64,000 nt of DNA, taken from Burkholderiales bacterium PBB2 (GTDB taxonomy: Bacteria; Pseudomonadota; Gammaproteobacteria; Burkholderiales; Burkholderiaceae_C). This document shows positions 10,144 through 19,762 of this stretch, piece after piece (position 1 is the stretch's first letter; every line of letters begins with the position of its first letter). The notes below the pieces were generated by a model. It searched no databases. It was not told the origin of the DNA and worked only from the letters and a program-made list of their open reading frames with translations. Position numbers and translations under genes: made by a program. The stretch covers positions 1 through 64,000 of the forward strand of contig NKIM01000014.1 of NCBI GenBank assembly GCA_002255955.1. The letters run 5' to 3'.

Positions 10144-10989
10144 TCAGCCTCTCAGCGAAGCCAGATCGGCCATGCCGGCCACCACGGCGCCCAGGAACTG
10201 CGCGGCACGCTCGCCGGACTGCTGGGCCTGCTGCAGGGTCAGGGCATGAGTCAGGGCTTCATCGGACAAGCCGGCGGCCATATTGGTCATCAGGGCCAGG
10301 CCCATGACGCGCAGGCCGGCATGGCGAGCCAGGATGGTTTCCGGCACGGTGCTCATGCCCACGGCGTCGGCGCCCCAGGCGGCAAACATGCGGATCTCGG
10401 CCGGGGTTTCGAACTGCGGGCCCAGGGCCCAGCAATAGACGCCCTCGCCCAGTGCCAGGTTCTGGGCCGCGGCCACGCCCTTGGCATGCTGACGCAGCTC
10501 CAGGTCGTAGGCGGTGCTCATGTCGACAAAGCGCTCGCTGCCGGGCTCGCCGACCAGGGGCGAGCGCTGCGGTGCGTTGATGTGATCGCTGATCAGCATC
10601 AGGCTGCCGGCCGGCATGTGGCTGCGGATGGAACCCGAGGCATTGGTCTGCAACAGCACCTTGACACCCCAGGCCTTGAGGCTGCGCAGGGCACCGGCCA
10701 TGCCGGTGCAATCGCCGCTCTCGTAGGTGTGGGCGCGGCCCCGCAGCATCACCACGGCCTGCTCGCCGATGGTGCCGACCACGATCTCGTTGACATGCCC
10801 TTCCACCTTGGGCTGCGGGAAAGCGGGCAGTTCGGTGTAGGGCAGATGCTTGGCGTTCTGCACCAGGCTGACCGCGCCGGCCCAGCCCGAGCCCAGCACC
10901 ACGGCCACGGCCGGAGCCGCGCCGAACAAGGTCTTGAGCTTTTCGGCGGTCTGGGCGATAGCGGGATTGAGGGTCTTGTGGTCGATCAT
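10144..10989 (-). CDS. Purine nucleoside phosphorylase (PNP/MTAP family)
   Basis: A 281-residue trimeric-type phosphorylase cleaving inosine, guanosine or xanthosine to base and (deoxy)ribose-1-phosphate. Visible motifs are the phosphate-binding VVLGSGWAG, the RGRAHTYE loop, the LLQTNASGSIR strand and GPQFETPAEIRM, followed by GADAVGMSTVPE. Which purines it prefers (PunA or XapA type) cannot be told from sequence alone. It lies between cdd and deoC in the nucleoside operon; RBS GGAGG near 10998. Confidence 0.93.
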   Translation of the reverse strand: MIDHKTLNPAIAQTAEKLKTLFGAAPAVAVVLGSGWAGAVSLVQNAKHLPYTELPAFPQPKVEGHVNEIVVGTIGEQAVVMLRGRAHTYESGDCTGMAGALRSLKAWGVKVLLQTNASGSIRSHMPAGSLMLISDHINAPQRSPLVGEPGSERFVDMSTAYDLELRQHAKGVAAAQNLALGEGVYCWALGPQFETPAEIRMFAAWGADAVGMSTVPETILARHAGLRVMGLALMTNMAAGLSDEALTHALTLQQAQQSGERAAQFLGAVVAGMADLASLRG

Positions 10990-11022
10990 GATGAGGTTCC
11001 TCCTGGGAATTGTTGCGATGGC

Positions 11023-11451
11023 TCAGAGCTTCAGATGCTCGGGGCCGAAACTGAAAGGCAGCAGCTGTTCCAGCGTCCACTGCTGGCGGATGCCGCCCGG
11101 GTCGGCGGCGATGATGATCAGCTCCGGGTCGGCGAACTCGCGCAGCTTCTGGCGGCAGCCACCGCAGGGCGTGATGATGTCCGGGCCGGGGCCGGAGACC
11201 AGCACCGCGCTGACCCGGCGGCCGCCGGCCATGATCATGGCGGTCAGGGCCGAGGCCTCGGCGCACCAGCCTTGCGGGTAGGCGGCGTTTTCGATATTGC
11301 AGCCGGCATGGATGCGGCCCTGCTCGTCGAGCACGGCGGCACCCACGGCATAGCCGGAGTACGGCGAATGAGAATGCTGGCGCGCGCCCAGCGAGGCGGC
11401 CAGCAGGCGCTGCACGAGATCCGGTGTGAGGGCGTTCTTGAGAGCGTTCAC
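11023..11451 (-). CDS. cdd: Cytidine deaminase
   Basis: A 142-residue homotetrameric-type enzyme that deaminates cytidine and deoxycytidine to uridine and deoxyuridine. The zinc site is complete: GCNIENAAYPQGWCAEASA carries one Cys and the catalytic Glu, and TPCGGCRQKL carries the other two Cys. It starts at GTG 11451, nine bases after the upstream permease stop. It is easily missed because a much longer open frame in the same register runs through the permease gene in another phase. Confidence 0.94.
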   Translation of the reverse strand: MNALKNALTPDLVQRLLAASLGARQHSHSPYSGYAVGAAVLDEQGRIHAGCNIENAAYPQGWCAEASALTAMIMAGGRRVSAVLVSGPGPDIITPCGGCRQKLREFADPELIIIAADPGGIRQQWTLEQLLPFSFGPEHLKL

Positions 11452-11459
11452 GCGTGTGC

Positions 11460-12440
11460 TCAACGTTCTTTGAGGTAAGGCCGGCCCAGCGCCTTGGGTG
11501 CCAGGGCCTGACCGATGAAGCCAGCCAGCAGGATGACGGTCAGCAAATAGGGCAAGGCCTGGATCAGTTGCACCGGCACTTCGCCGACACCGGGGATCAC
11601 CGCGCCCTGCATGCGGATGGCCAGGGCGTCGAGGAAGCCGAAGAGCAGGCAGGCGGCCAGCGTGGGCAGGGGCTTCCACTTGCCGAAGATCATGGCGGCC
11701 AGGGCGATGTAGCCACGACCGGCCGTCATATTGGGCGAGAAGGAGGCGTTCTGCGCCAGGGTCAGGTAGGCACCGGCCAGACCGCAGAGCAGGCCGTTGA
11801 GCATCAGCGCGGCATAACGCAGCCGCGGCACGGACACGCCGGCCGCGTCCACCATGGCCGGGTTCTCGCCGACCGCGCGCAGGCGCAGGCCCGGCTTGGT
11901 GCGTTCGAGGAAGAACCAGACCCCGGCCACCAGGAAGAAGGCCAGGTAGACCAGCAGGTTGTGGCTGAGCAGGCCGTGGCCGACGATGGCGCCCAGCCAG
12001 GGGCCTAGGGCCGCCACGGCCGCCTCGGGCTCGCTCCAGCCGGGGATCAGGCCGGTCAGGCGCACATCGGCCGTGATCGGCGGGGTCTGGCCGCCCTGGG
12101 CGAACCAAGCGATGCCCAGCACCACGGTCAGGCCGGCCGCCACCATATTGAGCGCCACACCCGACACCACCTGGTCACCACGGTGGGTGACGCAGGCAAA
12201 GCCGTGGATCAGCGACATGGCGCAGGCCACGGCAATCGCCGCGGCCAGGCCCATGCCGGTCGAGTGGCTGGCACTGGCCGCCGCCGCAGCAGCAAAGGCC
12301 GCGAACAACATCTTGCCTTCCAGGCCAATGTCGATCACGCCCGAGCGCTCGCTGATCAAGCCCGCCAGGGCGCAGAGCAGCAGCGGCGTGGTGACCCGCA
12401 GGGTCGAGGCCAGCATCGAGCCGATCAGGATCTCATCCAT
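11460..12440 (-). CDS. Nucleoside ABC transporter permease, second subunit
   Basis: A 326-residue BPD_transp_2 family permease with about eight to nine membrane helices. Characteristic elements are LISERSGVIDIGLEGKML near the N-terminus, and KPGLRLRAVGENPAMVDAAG and MTAGRGYIALAAMIFGKW later, as in the BmpA-dependent nucleoside importers (YufQ/NupQ type). ATG 12440 overlaps the end of the first permease by eight bases, so translation is probably coupled. Confidence 0.92.
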   Translation of the reverse strand: MDEILIGSMLASTLRVTTPLLLCALAGLISERSGVIDIGLEGKMLFAAFAAAAAASASHSTGMGLAAAIAVACAMSLIHGFACVTHRGDQVVSGVALNMVAAGLTVVLGIAWFAQGGQTPPITADVRLTGLIPGWSEPEAAVAALGPWLGAIVGHGLLSHNLLVYLAFFLVAGVWFFLERTKPGLRLRAVGENPAMVDAAGVSVPRLRYAALMLNGLLCGLAGAYLTLAQNASFSPNMTAGRGYIALAAMIFGKWKPLPTLAACLLFGFLDALAIRMQGAVIPGVGEVPVQLIQALPYLLTVILLAGFIGQALAPKALGRPYLKER

Positions 12441-13577
12441 GAGCCAGCTCCTTCGCAACGCCATTGTTTTTTCCAGACAGCCAGCCGTGCAGCTTGACGA
12501 ACAGCGGCAGGCTCACGGTCGCCATGGCGCCGGCGAACAGCACGATCAGGCCCTGGGCCGTAACCACCATCTCGCGGCTGAAGCCCGGCAGCTCGAAAGA
12601 CACCTCCACGCCGCCCTGATACAGCACGCCAAACAGCAGCGAGGCCAGGATGATGCCGACCGGATGGTTGCGGCCCATCAGCGACACGGCGATGCCGGTG
12701 AAGCCGGCGCCGGCGACGAAGTCCAGGGTCAGCTTGCCCTGCACGCCGGAAATCTCATTGACGGCCACCAGGCCGGCCAGCGCGCCGGCCAGGCCCATGG
12801 CCACCAGCACCTGGTACTTGGGGCGGATACCGGCGTAATGGGCGGCGCGCGGCGCGCTGCCGACGGCACGCAAGGCATAGCCGGCCGCGCTCTTCCACAA
12901 AAACCACCAGACGAAGACGCAGGCCAGCAAGGCCAGCAGCAGGCTCAGGTTCAGCGGCGATGACGGCATCTCGACACCGAACAGCGCCGCCAACTGATGC
13001 AGGGCCGGCATGCGTGCCGACTCGGCAAAGTCTGCGCTCTCCACCGCCATGCTGCCGGCCGGGCGCAGCCAGTTGACCAGCAGATACACGTTCAGGCTGG
13101 CGGCCAGGAAGTTGAACATGATGGTGGTGATGACGATGTGGCTGCCGCGCCAAGCCTGCAGCCAGCCCGGGATCAAGGCCCAGACCATGCCGAACACCGC
13201 CGCCGCGATCACCAGCAGCGGCAGCAGCACCGCGGCCGGCAGATGCGCGCCCAGGGCCAGGGCCAGCAGGCCCACACCCAGGCCGCCAAACGTGGCCTGC
13301 CCTTCCCCGCCGATATTGAACAGGCCGCCGTGGATGGCCACAGCCACGGCAAGGCCGGTGAAGATGAAGGTGGTCATGTAGTACAGGGTGTAGCCCAGGC
13401 CGCGCAAGCTGCCGAGCGAGCCCTGCAGCAGCACGCTCAGCGCATGCATGGGGCTCTGGCCGATGGCCAGCACCACCAGGCCGGCCACACCCAGGGCCAC
13501 GGCCAGGTTCCACAAGGGCAAGAGGCCCAGGTCGATCCAGCGCGGCAAGGCGCTGCTCGATGAAGATGACGATGAAC

Positions 13578-13581
<4 letters not shown>
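12433..13581 (-). CDS. Nucleoside ABC transporter permease, first subunit
   Basis: A 382-residue BPD_transp_2 family permease (YufP/NupP type) with a Ser-rich cytosolic start followed by about ten hydrophobic segments. Diagnostic stretches are HGGLFNIGGEGQATFGGLG, TTIMFNFLAASLNVYL and GFTGIAVSLMGRNHPVGI. It starts at ATG 13581 inside an ATGA overlap with the ATPase stop. The longer open frame upstream belongs to a shadow of the ATPase gene. Confidence 0.92.
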
Positions 13582-15191
<1,610 letters not shown>

Positions 15192-15247
15192 GGATGGATG
15201 TCGCTGAATTTCGCGGAAAGTCGCGCAAGATCGCGCCGGTCAGGCGC

Positions 15248-16240
15248 TCAGTACTTGCAGGCGTTGTCGGCCATGTAATCGGCCACCTTGATCTTGCCGG
15301 ACACGATGTCGGCCTTGATGGCCTCCACCTTGGTCTTGAGCGTCGGGCTGATCAGCTTGCTGTTGTGCTCATCGAGTGCGTACTCGACGCCGCCTTCCTT
15401 CAGGCCCAGCACCGAGACGCCGGCCTTCCAGCCCTTGAGCACGTTGTACACGGCCACGTCCACGTTCTTGACCATGGAGGTCAGCATGGTGCCGGGCTGC
15501 AGATGGTTCTGGTTGCTGTCCACACCGATGGCCAGCTTGCCGGCGTCTTTGGCCGCCTGGTAGACGCCCGAGCCGGTACCGCCGGCTGCAGCGAAGACGA
15601 TGTCCGAGCCCTTGGCGAATTGAGACTTGGCCAGCTCACCGCCGCGCGTCGGGTCGTTCCAGGCGCTGGAGGTGGTGCCGGTCATATTGGAGAAGACCTC
15701 AGCCTTGGGATTGGTCGCCTTCACGCCTTGCTCGAAGCCGCACTGGAACTTGCGGATCAAGGGGATGTCCATGCCGCCGACAAAGCTGACCTTGCCGGTC
15801 TTGCTGGTCAGCGCGGCCATGGCGCCGACCAGGTAGCTGCCCTCGTGTTCCTTGAACACCACCGACTGCACATTGGGCGCGTTGACCACCGAGTCGATGA
15901 TGGCGAACTGGGTCTTGGGGAAGTCCTTGGCCACCTGCTGCAGGGCCGAGGCCTGGGCAAAGCCGATGCTGATGATGGGGCTGGCGCCACGCTCGGCCAT
16001 GCGGCGGATGGCCTGCACGCGCTGGGTGTCGTTGCTGATCTCGAATTCGAGATAAGGCTTGCCGGTTTCCTTCTTCCAGCGCTCGACGCCGCGGTAGGCC
16101 GATTCATTGAAGCTCTTGTCGAACTTGCCACCCATGTCAAAGATGACGGCGGGTTGCCCGGCCTGGGCCAGCGCCGACAGGGACAGGGCAGACAGCGCAA
16201 GAGTCACGGCGGCACGAACAAACGAAGGTGTTGCGATCAT
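15248..16240 (-). CDS. BMP-family nucleoside-binding protein (substrate-binding component)
   Basis: A 330-residue periplasmic protein with a Sec signal peptide (MIATPSFVRAAV..., cleavage probably after LSALAQA). No lipobox cysteine is seen, unlike many Gram-positive homologues. Family motifs are FDMGGKFDKSFNESAYRGVE, EHEGSYLVGAMAAL, the FVGGMDIPLIRKFQCGFEQG strand and AAAGGTGSGVYQAA with GVDSNQ. It captures nucleosides for the downstream ABC proteins. ATG 16240 is preferred over 16264 for signal-peptide geometry. First gene of the operon that ends with deoA. Confidence 0.94.
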   Translation of the reverse strand: MIATPSFVRAAVTLALSALSLSALAQAGQPAVIFDMGGKFDKSFNESAYRGVERWKKETGKPYLEFEISNDTQRVQAIRRMAERGASPIISIGFAQASALQQVAKDFPKTQFAIIDSVVNAPNVQSVVFKEHEGSYLVGAMAALTSKTGKVSFVGGMDIPLIRKFQCGFEQGVKATNPKAEVFSNMTGTTSSAWNDPTRGGELAKSQFAKGSDIVFAAAGGTGSGVYQAAKDAGKLAIGVDSNQNHLQPGTMLTSMVKNVDVAVYNVLKGWKAGVSVLGLKEGGVEYALDEHNSKLISPTLKTKVEAIKADIVSGKIKVADYMADNACKY

Positions 16241-16415
16241 GGCAGCAGGAATGGGCAGGCACATCGGTGAAAGAACGCCACCGGGGCCATCAAGGCCGGC
16301 CGGCAGCGCGGTTGGGCTTCGGGCAGATTGCCCCCGTCTTTTTACGAACGCCAGACGGTAGTCGACATCGGGCGCTGATTGTAAGAAAACTCAGTGTATC
16401 GGCTGATAAAGGAAA

Positions 16416-16433
16416 ACGCTAAACGTTTGCGCG
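16416..16433. promoter_or_regulatory. Possible LacI/PurR-family operator
   Basis: The stretch ACGCTAAACGTTTGCGCG contains the AAACGTTT core and one perfect GTTTGCGC half-site of LacI-family operators; the left half is imperfect. It lies about 175 bases upstream of the nucleoside-binding protein start, in an AT-rich stretch. A nucleoside-responsive LacI-type repressor is inferred; none is encoded here. Confidence 0.4.
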
Positions 16434-16703
16434 CCCCATTTTATGCATTTGCGCAACTGCGGCGCTAGGCAGGGACACCCACTCGGGTGGGCGCTTTTCC
16501 AGCCCGGAAATGGCCGCAGGCTCGCTGGCACCTCGCGCGCCCGTGCACAAGTCCGCGGCACCGCACGGCCCACGGCGCGCTCGGGCCTCGATGCACCCAG
16601 CGATCCACCCTGCCGGCTCCGGCTCTGGCTGCAACCCCAGTTCACCCCAGACTGAGGCAGCGCAAACCCACGCGGCATCTGAGCTGTCCATCGAAGCCTA
16701 CAA

Positions 16704-16718
16704 TGAGAATAATTCTCG
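16704..16718. promoter_or_regulatory. Fur box upstream of feoAB
   Basis: TGAGAATAATTCTCG is a perfect GAGAAT-A-ATTCTC inverted repeat matching the 7-1-7 Fur consensus (TGATAATNATTATCA) except at the GAG/CTC positions. It sits about 105 bases before feoA, so ferrous iron uptake is probably repressed by Fe-Fur. Confidence 0.8.
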
Positions 16719-16823
16719 ATTGCAAACGCCAGCATGGTCTGAAGGGCACCGGGCCCGCCAGAACAGCAAGCGACGAAGCAGCCAAGCTCCGCCACCCGTG
16801 ACCGACAACGCAACACGCCTCGC

Positions 16824-17186
16824 ATGACCGATCTCAGTGCCTCCAGCGCCCTGCCCGCCGCGGCGAGTGCGCCCGTGACTCACAACACCGCTATCGACGA
16901 CGCCAAGCCCAGGGCCGGGAACATCCCCACCTTGGCGCAGCTCGACCTGGGTCAGGCCATGCAGGTGCTCGCCGTGCGAGCGCCTGCCCACGCGCCGGAA
17001 TGGGCCGACTGGTTGGCCGAAATCGGTTTCTTGCCCGGCGAGGCGGTCAAGATCCTCAGCCGCGGCCTGCCCGGCGGCGATCCGCTGGTGGTGCGCATCG
17101 GCCAGTCCACCTTTGCCCTGCGCCGCGCCGAGGCGGCCTGCATCCAGGTGCAAGGCCCGCAAAGCCGGGAGGCGGCGCATGACTGA
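16824..17186 (+). CDS. feoA: Ferrous iron transport protein A
   Basis: A 120-residue protein with a C-terminal SH3-like FeoA domain (about 38-110). Recognisable features are LAEIGFLPGEAVKILSRGLPGGDPLVVRIG and the final AFxLRRAEA-type strand. The N-terminal ~38 residues are Ala/Ser-rich and unlike the family, so a later start is possible, though no better ATG is seen. It overlaps feoB by eight bases. FeoA is thought to modulate FeoB. Confidence 0.9.
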   Translation: MTDLSASSALPAAASAPVTHNTAIDDAKPRAGNIPTLAQLDLGQAMQVLAVRAPAHAPEWADWLAEIGFLPGEAVKILSRGLPGGDPLVVRIGQSTFALRRAEAACIQVQGPQSREAAHD

Positions 17187-19047
17187 AGCCATCATCCATG
17201 TGCACCGGGGCGGGCCCCTGCTGGCCCTGGTGGGCAACCCGAACTGCGGCAAGACCGCCCTCTTCAACCGCCTGACCGGCAGCCAGCAAAAAGTGGCCAA
17301 CTACGCCGGCGTCACCGTCGAGCGCAAAGAGGGTCGCCTGATCAGCGCCGCAGGACGCGCACTGCGCCTGCTCGACCTGCCCGGCACCTACAGCCTGAAT
17401 CCGCGCTCGCCCGATGAGCGCGTCACCTGCGATGTGCTGGCCGGCCGTGCGCGCGGCGAGAAGCGCCCCGACCTGGTGGTCTGCGTGCTCGACGCCACCA
17501 ATCTGCGCCGCACCCTGCGCCTGGTGCTGGCGGTACAGCGCCTGGGCCTGCCCTGCGTGGTGCTGCTCAATATGGCCGATCTGGCCGCGCGGCGCGGCCT
17601 GGCCATCGACACCGAGGCGCTGTCGCGCGAGCTGGGCGTGCCCGTGTTGCGCACCGTGGCCACCGCCGGCGACGGCGTGGCCGAGCTGAAAACCCTGCTG
17701 GACGACCAAGCGGTCTGGGCGCCAGCCGCCCTGCCCGACAGCGAGGCGGACGGCGACCACGAACGCATCAAGCAGGTCCTGCAGCGCCTGCAACTGGATC
17801 AAGACCTGCCCGAGCTGCCCAGCGACCGCCTCGACCGGGTGCTGCTGCATCCGGTGGCCGGCCCACTGATCCTGGCGGCCGTGCTCTTCCTGCTCTTCCA
17901 GGCCGTGTTTGCCTGGGCCACCGGGCCCATGGACCTGATCAAGGACGGCATGGCCGCATTGGGCGAGTGGGTCGGCGGCGCCCTGCCCGAGGGCTGGCTG
18001 CGCAGCCTCTTGGTGGACGGCCTGATCGCCGGCGTCGGCGGCGTGCTGGTCTTTCTGCCGCAGATCCTGATCCTGTTTTTCTTCATCCTGATCCTGGAAG
18101 AAAGCGGCTACCTGCCGCGTGCGGCCTTCTTGCTCGATCGCCTGATGGGCAGCGTCGGCCTCTCGGGGCGCAGCTTCATCCCCTTGCTGTCCAGCTTTGC
18201 CTGCGCCATCCCCGGCATCATGGCCACGCGCAGCATCGCCAACCCGCGCGACCGCTGGGTCACCATCCTGATCGCGCCACTGATGACCTGCTCGGCTCGG
18301 CTGCCGGTCTACGCCCTCCTGATCGGCGCCTTCATCCCCGCGCGGCAGCTGGCCTGGGGTTTGCAGCTGCAGGGCCTGGTGCTGTTCGGGCTCTACCTGG
18401 CCGGCATCGTCGGCGCCCTGTGCGTGGCCTGGCTGCTCAAGCGCTTCACCCAAAGCGGTGCGCAGGTGCGGCCGCTGATGATGGAGCTGCCGGCCTACCA
18501 CTGGCCGCATCCGCGCAATATCGCCCTGGGTCTGTGGCAGCGCGCGGTGATTTTTGTGCGCCGGGTCGGCGGCATCATCATGGTGCTGACGCTGCTGCTC
18601 TGGCTGCTGGCCAGCTTTCCCGGCGCGCCCGAAGGCGCCAGCGAGCCCGCCATCGTCTACAGCCTGGCCGGCATGCTGGGCCGCGGCCTCGCGCCGCTGT
18701 GCGAGCCTCTGGGCTTCAACTGGCAGATCTGCCTGGCCCTGGTGCCGGGCATGGCCGCGCGCGAGGTGGTGATCAGCGCCCTGGGTACGGTGTATGCGCT
18801 GTCGAGCGGCGGCGCCGATGCGGCCGAGGCCTTGAGTCCGCTGATCGCACAGAGCTGGAGCCTGCCCACGGCGCTGGCCCTGCTGGCCTGGTTTGTCTTT
18901 GCGCCGCAGTGCATCGCCACCCTCGCCGCAGCCCGGCGTGAGACCGGAGGCTACAAGACGCCTGCGCTGATGCTGGCCTATCTCTTTGGCCTGGCCTACC
19001 TGGCGGCCCGGCTGACCTTCAAGATCAGCAGCGCCTTGCTTGCCTGA
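17179..19047 (+). CDS. feoB: Ferrous iron transporter B
   Basis: A 622-residue inner-membrane Fe(II) transporter with an N-terminal G domain: G1 GNPNCGKTALFN, switch region NYAGVTVERKEG, G3 DLPGTYSL, G4 near NMAD. Two Gate repeats follow within about eight membrane helices (FIPLLSSFACAIPGIMATR and LVPGMAAREVVISALGTVYA). It is shorter than E. coli FeoB but typical for betaproteobacteria. ATG 17179 has a GGGAGG ribosome site and overlaps feoA. No feoC is seen. Confidence 0.96.
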   Translation: MTEAIIHVHRGGPLLALVGNPNCGKTALFNRLTGSQQKVANYAGVTVERKEGRLISAAGRALRLLDLPGTYSLNPRSPDERVTCDVLAGRARGEKRPDLVVCVLDATNLRRTLRLVLAVQRLGLPCVVLLNMADLAARRGLAIDTEALSRELGVPVLRTVATAGDGVAELKTLLDDQAVWAPAALPDSEADGDHERIKQVLQRLQLDQDLPELPSDRLDRVLLHPVAGPLILAAVLFLLFQAVFAWATGPMDLIKDGMAALGEWVGGALPEGWLRSLLVDGLIAGVGGVLVFLPQILILFFFILILEESGYLPRAAFLLDRLMGSVGLSGRSFIPLLSSFACAIPGIMATRSIANPRDRWVTILIAPLMTCSARLPVYALLIGAFIPARQLAWGLQLQGLVLFGLYLAGIVGALCVAWLLKRFTQSGAQVRPLMMELPAYHWPHPRNIALGLWQRAVIFVRRVGGIIMVLTLLLWLLASFPGAPEGASEPAIVYSLAGMLGRGLAPLCEPLGFNWQICLALVPGMAAREVVISALGTVYALSSGGADAAEALSPLIAQSWSLPTALALLAWFVFAPQCIATLAAARRETGGYKTPALMLAYLFGLAYLAARLTFKISSALLA

Positions 19048-19207
19048 GGACGAAGGCCGTGTTCACCCATCTCCGGCCACGATCCCGTGTAAACCCTGAG
19101 GCTCAAAGCCCGACGCAGCCCCCACACTGCCGGGCCTGCGCACGCATGGCGTGAGGTCGCCACTGCGCGCTGCCAAAGCAACAACAAGCATGTCTCGAAG
19201 GAAACCC

Positions 19208-19633
19208 ATGAAACTGAACCAGCTGATCGCCGCCCTGATCCTGCCTTGCGCCGCTGCCGCCGCATTTGCCGCCCCGGCCAAGTACGTGATCGACGACCAA
19301 TCGACCGCCAATCTGATGGATCAAGCCGCGGCCGAAGCCATCTGGTTGAAGAGCATCACCCCGGCCACGGTCAAGCTGTTCCCGGCCAAGGCCTGGGGCT
19401 TCCTGAGCCAGGTGGAGGGCGGCATCGATGTGGCGCAAAAGACCTGCGTGATCACCGCCCGCGCCGTAGTCGTGCCGCGCAAGGGCAAGGAGTTGCTGTT
19501 CAAGCCCGCCAAGAGCGCCACCACCTTCGGCGCCGCTCCCAATGCCACACCTGAACAGTGCAAGGCCCTGGGCAAGGCCAAGCTGGAAGAGGCTGTGCAA
19601 GCCCTGGCCGGCGCCATGGGCACCAGCAACTGA
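19208..19633 (+). CDS. Small exported protein of unknown function
   Basis: A 141-residue protein with a clear Sec signal peptide (hydrophobic stretch, cleavage probably after AAAAAFA). The mature part has two Cys (in KTCVIT and EQCKAL), several Lys-rich patches and a helical C-terminus. I do not recognise the family. It starts after AAGGAAACCC and lies 160 bases downstream of feoB on the same strand, so co-expression with iron uptake is possible but unproven. A terminator follows. Confidence 0.75.
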   Translation: MKLNQLIAALILPCAAAAAFAAPAKYVIDDQSTANLMDQAAAEAIWLKSITPATVKLFPAKAWGFLSQVEGGIDVAQKTCVITARAVVVPRKGKELLFKPAKSATTFGAAPNATPEQCKALGKAKLEEAVQALAGAMGTSN

Positions 19634-19679
19634 TCGTTCCCAGGCCACTCCGGCGCGGCGCCACGGGCGCCGCCAATTG

Positions 19680-19716
19680 AAGCCCGGCGTCATCCGACGC
19701 GCGGGCTTTTTCTTTG
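19680..19716 (+). terminator. Rho-independent terminator after the exported protein gene
   Basis: An AGCCCG-GCGTC / GACGC-G-CGGGCT hairpin with an ATCC loop and one bulged G is followed by TTTTTCTTT. It ends the feo-side transcription unit just before the patatin gene. Confidence 0.85.
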
Positions 19717-19762
19717 GCTTTTCTACCCACACGGGCGGCGGGTCGGCCGCTAGACTGGGCCG

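Larger units (their letters stand above)
16265..16823. other. Divergent regulatory region between the nucleoside operon and feoAB
   Basis: This 559-base region carries no supported gene. It holds the promoter area of the binding-protein gene, a LacI/PurR-like box near 16416-16433 and a Fur box at 16704-16718. A 144-codon frame on the minus strand (16391-16825) lacks family similarity and crosses both regulatory sites. Confidence 0.6.

Noticed and set aside
16391-16825. Minus-strand frame of 144 codons in the gap between bmp and feoA
   Set aside because: It has no similarity to known families and overlaps the Fur box and the LacI-like box; Cys/Arg/Ser-rich noise.
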